This document shows positions 5,690-8,877 of a DNA stretch of 8,877 nt, in pieces. The notes below the pieces were generated by a model. That model worked only from the letters and a program-made list of their open reading frames with translations. It made no database searches and was not told the origin of the DNA. Numbering within the stretch: the first letter of the stretch is position 1; each line of letters begins with the position of its first letter. The stretch spans positions 1-8,877 of the forward strand of contig MGCE01000076.1 in the NCBI GenBank assembly GCA_001790315.1, in the 5' to 3' direction. A program made the position numbers and the translations under genes. The DNA is from Candidatus Rokubacteria bacterium RIFCSPLOWO2_02_FULL_72_37 (lineage in GTDB: Bacteria > Methylomirabilota > Methylomirabilia > Rokubacteriales > CSP1-6).

Positions 5690-6609
5690 CAGATGGTCCG
5701 CGGGAGGCGGTAGCGGAGCTGGAGGATCCCGAGCACCCCGCGCGGCATCAGGAGCACGACTCCGACGATGATCGCGCCGAACAGGAGCTGGTGCACGTAA
5801 GGGAAGCGCGCCCACACGAGCTCCTGGGCGACGAAGAGCACGACGGCACCGAGCACCGGTCCCCAGACCGTGCCCTTGCCGCCGAACAGGACCATGACGA
5901 TCATCGTGATCGTCATCGCCAGCGGGAACACGCTGATCGGCTCGATGTACCCCTGGTCGCGCGCCGCGAGCGCCCCCGCGATCCCCGGCCCCACGGCCGA
6001 GATCAGGAACGCGTAGAGCTTGTGCCGCGCGGTATCGATGCCCATCGCCTCGGCCGCCAGTTCGTCCTCGCGGATCGTCATGAGCCGCAGGCCGAAGCGC
6101 GAGGTGATGATCGCGTACGTGAGCAGCGTCACACCCGCCGCCGTCGCCGCCATCGCGTAGTAGATGGGCACGGTGGCGTGGAGCGTCGGCAGCGACAGGC
6201 CCGAGCCGCCGCCCGTGAGGCCCTCGAAGTACGAGACGAGCGCCCGCAGCACCTCGTTGAGGCCGAGCATCGCGATCGCGAAGTACGGACCCTTGAGACG
6301 CAGGCACGGGTAGCCGATCACCAGCGCGACGGCGCACGCGCCGACGCCGCCGGCGAGCGCGGCGGCGAGCCACGGCCAGCCGGCCTTGGCGACGAGGATC
6401 GCCCCGGTGTAGGCGCCGGCGCCGAAGAACGCCACGTGGCCGAAGGAGACGTAGCCCGTCAGCCCCGAGATCAGGTTCCACGAGCCCGCGAGCGCGATCC
6501 ACATGAAGATCTGCAGCATCGCGCGCACGCCGTAGCCGGTCCCGAACACCGGGTAGACGACGAGCGCGAGAAGGAGCAGGCCGAGGGCCGCGAGGAGCGC
6601 GCGCTTCAG
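5689..6609 (-). CDS. livM: Branched-chain amino-acid-type ABC transporter permease LivM, probable CTG start
   Basis: 306 residues from a CTG at 6609. A multi-helix inner-membrane permease pairing with LivH. Family landmarks: YVSFGHVAFFGAGAYTGA (about 53-70), the cytoplasmic coupling loop IREDELAAEAMGIDTARHK (about 179-197) that docks on the ATPases, and VLFGGKGTVWGPVLGA (about 240-255). The first conventional start in frame is GTG at 6549, but this would drop an in-frame upstream segment KRALLAALGLLLLALVVYP that is plainly the first transmembrane helix of LivM. The only start-like codon before it is CTG at 6609, whose CTGA overlaps the livH TGA exactly as GTGA does between the methyltransferase and livF, and which has GGGGGA 8 nt upstream (6618-6623). 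If CTG is not used, the protein is 286 residues (5689-6549) with no clear ribosome binding site. Ends one base into livG. Confidence 0.9.
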   Translation of the reverse strand: MKRALLAALGLLLLALVVYPVFGTGYGVRAMLQIFMWIALAGSWNLISGLTGYVSFGHVAFFGAGAYTGAILVAKAGWPWLAAALAGGVGACAVALVIGYPCLRLKGPYFAIAMLGLNEVLRALVSYFEGLTGGGSGLSLPTLHATVPIYYAMAATAAGVTLLTYAIITSRFGLRLMTIREDELAAEAMGIDTARHKLYAFLISAVGPGIAGALAARDQGYIEPISVFPLAMTITMIVMVLFGGKGTVWGPVLGAVVLFVAQELVWARFPYVHQLLFGAIIVGVVLLMPRGVLGILQLRYRLPRTI

Positions 6610-7484
6610 ATCTGGCGTCCCCCGAGGAGCCCAGTGGGGCGCACCAGGAGCACGACGACGAGCAGGACGTACGCGACCACCTCGGAGAGCTGTGTCGTCA
6701 GGAAGAGCGAGGCCATCTGCTCGATGAGCCCCAGCAGCATCCCGCCGAGGAGGGCGCCCGGATAGTTCCCGGCGCCACCGAGGACGATGACGAGGAAGGA
6801 CTTGAAGGTCCAGATCTGACCCATCTCCGGCTGGATCGCGACGATCACCGCGATCAGCGCGCCGCCCGCCGCCGCGAGCGCCGTCGCGAGTCCGAAGGTG
6901 AGCATGTGGATCCGCCCCACGTCGATCCCGCAGACCATCGCGACCTCCCGGCTCTGCGAGGTGGCGCGGATCGCCTTGCCGACCCGGCTGCGCTGCAGGA
7001 ACAGGAAGGCGAGGCCCGTGACGCCAGCGGCGAAGACGAACGCGACGAGGCGGGGCTTCGAGACGGCGAACGGCCCGAGCGGGAACGAGCCCGTCAGGTA
7101 CTCCACGGCGCGCAGGTCGGACGTGAAGGCGAGCTGCGCGAGGTTCACGAGCCCGATCGAGATCCCGAACGTGAGCAGCAGCGACGAGAGCTCCGGCGCG
7201 TCCACGACGCGGAAGACGAGCGTCCGCTGGAGCACGACGCCGACGACGAACAGCGCGGCCATGGTCACGGGGATCGAGAGGTAGGGGTTCAGCCCGAACA
7301 GGTCGTACAGGAAGAAGGTCGTGTAGGCGCCGAGCATCAGCAGCGGGCCGTGCGCGATGTTGATGACGCGCATGACCCCGAAGATGAGCGCCAGCCCGAG
7401 CGCCACCAGCGAGTAGAGCGCGCCCGCCAGGATGCCGGAGATGACCACCTGCCCGACCATCGCCGGCGTGATCACCACGTTCAC
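6606..7484 (-). CDS. livH: Branched-chain amino-acid-type ABC transporter permease LivH
   Basis: 292 residues, the standard LivH length, with about eight hydrophobic helices. Landmarks: ISGILAGALYSLVALGLALI (15-34), VMRVINIAHGPLLMLGAY (37-54), the coupling loop AIRATSQSREVAMVCGID (171-188), and VIVLGGAGNYPGALLGG (232-248), ending in VRPTGLLGGRQI. It forms the inner-membrane channel with LivM. The start is GTG at 7484, with a modest GAGG about 5 nt upstream; the in-frame ATG at residue 9 is possible but the homologous N-terminus usually includes some residues before the first helix. It lies 41 nt after livK, the only real spacer within the transporter genes, and its TGA overlaps the presumed livM CTG. 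Confidence 0.96.
   Translation of the reverse strand: MNVVITPAMVGQVVISGILAGALYSLVALGLALIFGVMRVINIAHGPLLMLGAYTTFFLYDLFGLNPYLSIPVTMAALFVVGVVLQRTLVFRVVDAPELSSLLLTFGISIGLVNLAQLAFTSDLRAVEYLTGSFPLGPFAVSKPRLVAFVFAAGVTGLAFLFLQRSRVGKAIRATSQSREVAMVCGIDVGRIHMLTFGLATALAAAGGALIAVIVAIQPEMGQIWTFKSFLVIVLGGAGNYPGALLGGMLLGLIEQMASLFLTTQLSEVVAYVLLVVVLLVRPTGLLGGRQI
6609..6623 (-). promoter_or_regulatory. Ribosome binding site deciding the livM CTG start
   Basis: On the minus strand GGGGGA (6618-6623) lies 8 nt before the CTG at 6607-6609, while nothing purine-rich lies before the GTG at 6549. Together with the CTGA stop-start overlap and the transmembrane helix encoded between the two codons, this supports initiation here or re-initiation by ribosomes finishing livH. 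Confidence 0.5.
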
Positions 7485-7525
7485 GAGGGCCTCACGCCGG
7501 GCCGCTCGGCGACCCGCTCACGCGC

Positions 7526-8701
7526 TCAGCGCTGGTTCCAGGGCGGCATCGGGAAGCGCAGCTTGCCCGTCGCCAGCTCGTCGGGCCAGACGATGACCTT
7601 CTTTCCGTCCTGCCACTGGGTCGTCACCATCTTGTGGGCGGTCTGGAAGCCATCCGCGTCGACCTTGAAGGCGCCGAACGCCGTCTTCACCTCGAGCTTC
7701 AGGAGCACCTCCCGGACCTTCTCGGTGTCGAGGCTGCCGGCGCGCCTGACGGCCTCCGCCCAGACGGTGCAGCCGGCGTACCCGGCCGCCGAGTGGTAGA
7801 CGGGCTCGCGCCCGAACTCCTTCTTGTAGGCCTCGGCGAAGTCCGTGTTGCCGGGATAGGGCAGCGCCGCCTCCCACTGGGTCGCCCCGGTGATGTACTC
7901 GGCGTTCTGCTTGAGGAGGGTGTAGAACTCCGGCAGGTCGCCGCCGACCGTCACGCCGTACATCTTCGGGTTGACGTTCAACTCCTTCATCTGGCGCGTG
8001 ATCGCGACCGCGTCGTCGAAGTAGGTCGAGGCGGCCAGCGCGTCCGGGTTGGCCGCCTTGATCTTCGTCAGCATCGCGGAGAAGTCCTGGTTCCCCTTCG
8101 GGTAGCCTTCCTGGAAGACGACCTCCATGCCGCGCTTCTTGGCCAGATCGGCCGCGCCGCTGGCCGCCGCCTTCGCGAAAAGGGTGTCCTCGTTGATGAT
8201 GGCGATGGTCTTGAGCCCGCGCTTGGCCGCCATGTCCACGAGGCCTTCGAGGTAGACCTCCGACGGCGAGATCACCATGAAGATGTACTTGCGGCCCTTC
8301 TTGAAGATCGACGTGGTCGCCGCCAGCGGCATCACCATGACCTTCTTGTACTTCTCGGTGACGTTCGCCGAGGCCTCGCTGACCGGCGAGGAGTACGGGC
8401 CCATCACCGCGTCCACCTTGTCCTCGGTGATGAGCTTCTCGTAGAGGCGCACCGCGGTTGCCGGTGTCGACTGGTCATCGTAGACGACGAACTCGACCTT
8501 CCGGCCCAGCAACCCGCCCTTGTCGTTGATCTGCTTCGCGCAGAGCTTGTAGCCTTCGTACTGGTAGTTGCCCAGCTTGGCGTAGGTCCCGGTGAGCGAC
8601 ATCGAGGCGCCGACGCGGATCGGCCCCTGCGCGCCGACGGGGAGGCTCGCGAAAAGGACGGCGGTGGCGACGACGACGGCGCCGAGGGTCTTGGCGGTCA
8701 T
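7526..8701 (-). CDS. Periplasmic substrate-binding protein of LIV/HAAT family (LivK-like)
   Basis: 391 residues. Signal peptide MTAKTLGAVVVATAVLFASL-PVGA, with probable cleavage after A24 (before Q25). The mature part is a type I periplasmic binding fold: IRVGASMSLTGTYAKLG (28-44), GYKLCAKQINDKGGLLGR (50-67), FVVYDDQSTP (71-80), VDAVMGPYSSPVSEA (96-110) and the ligand-side segment VMVMPLAATTSIF (121-133). It would bind the substrate in the periplasm and deliver it to LivH/LivM. Substrates in this family range from branched-chain amino acids to amides, aromatic and other organic acids, so the ligand is left open and no symbol is assigned. The ATG at 8701 has an excellent AGGAGG at 8707-8712, 5 nt upstream; the frame stays open to 8833, but that extension carries no signal peptide features and overlaps the promoter. 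First gene of the operon, with livH 41 nt downstream. Confidence 0.95.
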   Translation of the reverse strand: MTAKTLGAVVVATAVLFASLPVGAQGPIRVGASMSLTGTYAKLGNYQYEGYKLCAKQINDKGGLLGRKVEFVVYDDQSTPATAVRLYEKLITEDKVDAVMGPYSSPVSEASANVTEKYKKVMVMPLAATTSIFKKGRKYIFMVISPSEVYLEGLVDMAAKRGLKTIAIINEDTLFAKAAASGAADLAKKRGMEVVFQEGYPKGNQDFSAMLTKIKAANPDALAASTYFDDAVAITRQMKELNVNPKMYGVTVGGDLPEFYTLLKQNAEYITGATQWEAALPYPGNTDFAEAYKKEFGREPVYHSAAGYAGCTVWAEAVRRAGSLDTEKVREVLLKLEVKTAFGAFKVDADGFQTAHKMVTTQWQDGKKVIVWPDELATGKLRFPMPPWNQR

Positions 8702-8706
8702 GTGGC

Positions 8707-8712
8707 CCTCCT
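8707..8712 (-). promoter_or_regulatory. Strong Shine-Dalgarno of the livK-like gene
   Basis: A perfect AGGAGG on the minus strand, 5 nt before the ATG at 8701. It is the best ribosome binding site in the window, in line with the need for more binding protein than permease, and it fixes the start of the gene. Confidence 0.85.
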
Positions 8713-8742
8713 GCTGTGCAGGGTTCGGGTTCGAGCCTAACA

Positions 8743-8772
8743 CGCATAGCACCCGCCGCTTTGACCTGTCAA
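8743..8772 (-). promoter_or_regulatory. Promoter of the liv operon
   Basis: On the minus strand a perfect TTGACA (8767-8772) and TATGCG (8743-8748) are 18 nt apart, and TGC directly before the -10 gives an extended -10 (TGnTAT). Transcription would start near 8736, leaving a leader of about 35 nt before the livK ATG. No other promoter-like pair is evident further down the operon. Confidence 0.6.
8761..8772. promoter_or_regulatory. Palindrome over the -35 box, possible operator
   Basis: TTGACCTGTCAA is a perfect inverted repeat of 5+5 bases (TTGAC/GTCAA) with a 2-nt centre. One arm is the -35 box of the liv promoter, so a protein bound here would block RNA polymerase. The half-site is short and includes the -35 consensus itself, so chance is not excluded; no regulator gene lies in the window. 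Confidence 0.3.
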
Positions 8773-8877
8773 GCTGACGCCGGCTAGCCCAACTTCCGCA
8801 GTTCGAGGGGGGCAGGGTTGTAGTTTCGGGCACTTAGGCGAAAAGTCGCCACTACACTTCGGCGGTCGTGGCGACGG
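8773..8877. other. Upstream intergenic region with a small nested inverted repeat
   Basis: No convincing gene is seen between the liv promoter and the window end. It holds a short hairpin, GGCGA/TCGCC (8837-8841/8846-8850, loop AAAG), and an outer pair GTAGT/ACTAC (8820-8824/8851-8855) whose left arm is set back by 12 nt. No U-run follows on either strand, so it does not look like a terminator. It could be a binding site or nothing. Confidence 0.3.

Noticed and set aside
4982..6502. An open frame that would fuse about 270 extra residues to the N-terminus of LivG
   Set aside because: The extra part overlaps livM out of frame and is Arg/Ala/Asp-rich without a domain; LivG has its own ATG at 5689 next to the livM stop and is of normal length from there.
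7485..7525. GC-rich spacer between livK and livH that could form a weak stem
   Set aside because: Only short 3-base pairings with mismatches can be drawn and no U-run follows, so a terminator or attenuator is not supported.
8721..8732. Tandem GGGTTC GGGTTC in the livK leader
   Set aside because: Only two copies of six bases; too short to separate from chance in GC-rich DNA.
8735..8741. GCCTAAC / GTTAGGC, resembling an integron attC core site
   Set aside because: No matching second core site lies at the needed distance, and there is no integrase or cassette structure; the match falls in the livK leader just downstream of its -10 box.

Overview
The window is GC-rich throughout (about two thirds or more by eye), with tightly packed genes and many non-ATG starts. 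A branched-chain amino-acid (LIV/HAAT) type ABC uptake operon with a LAGLIDADG endonuclease gene nearby fits an uncultured soil or groundwater bacterium such as Candidatus Rokubacteria/Methylomirabilota. That placement is inferred from style; no marker gene is present to prove it.

Left part, plus strand (1-1583): the C-terminal 228 codons of a LAGLIDADG homing endonuclease-like protein whose start lies outside the window; a tRNA-Leu(CAA) and a tRNA-Ala(GGC), both with encoded CCA and each preceded by a plausible sigma70-type promoter; then a class III nucleotide cyclase-domain protein. The cyclase ends in a YHS domain that is cut off after about 15 residues, where it runs into the 3' end of the opposing gene.

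Right part, minus strand (8701 down to 1520): one apparent operon of eight genes. In order of transcription these are livK-like binding protein, livH and livM permeases, livG ATPase, an ArnT/PMT-like membrane glycosyltransferase, a SAM-dependent methyltransferase, livF ATPase, and a small exported protein with the core of a secretin domain. A promoter with a perfect TTGACA box and an extended -10 lies upstream of livK, with a palindrome covering its -35 box. From livH to livF neighbouring genes overlap or touch (CTGA, TGATG, 23 nt, 11 nt, GTGA), so the two envelope-type genes between livG and livF look like fixed members of the operon.

The binding protein would capture an amino acid or related amide/organic acid in the periplasm, LivH/LivM form the channel, and LivG/LivF power import. 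The role of the glycosyltransferase, methyltransferase and secretin-like protein in this unit is unknown. Most worth a second look are the livG-GT-MT-livF arrangement, the likely CTG start of livM, the solitary secretin-like protein, the clipped YHS domain of the cyclase and the endonuclease gene abutting tRNA genes. No CRISPR array, insertion sequence, riboswitch or convincing rho-independent terminator was found. No stretch over 300 bases lacks a gene.
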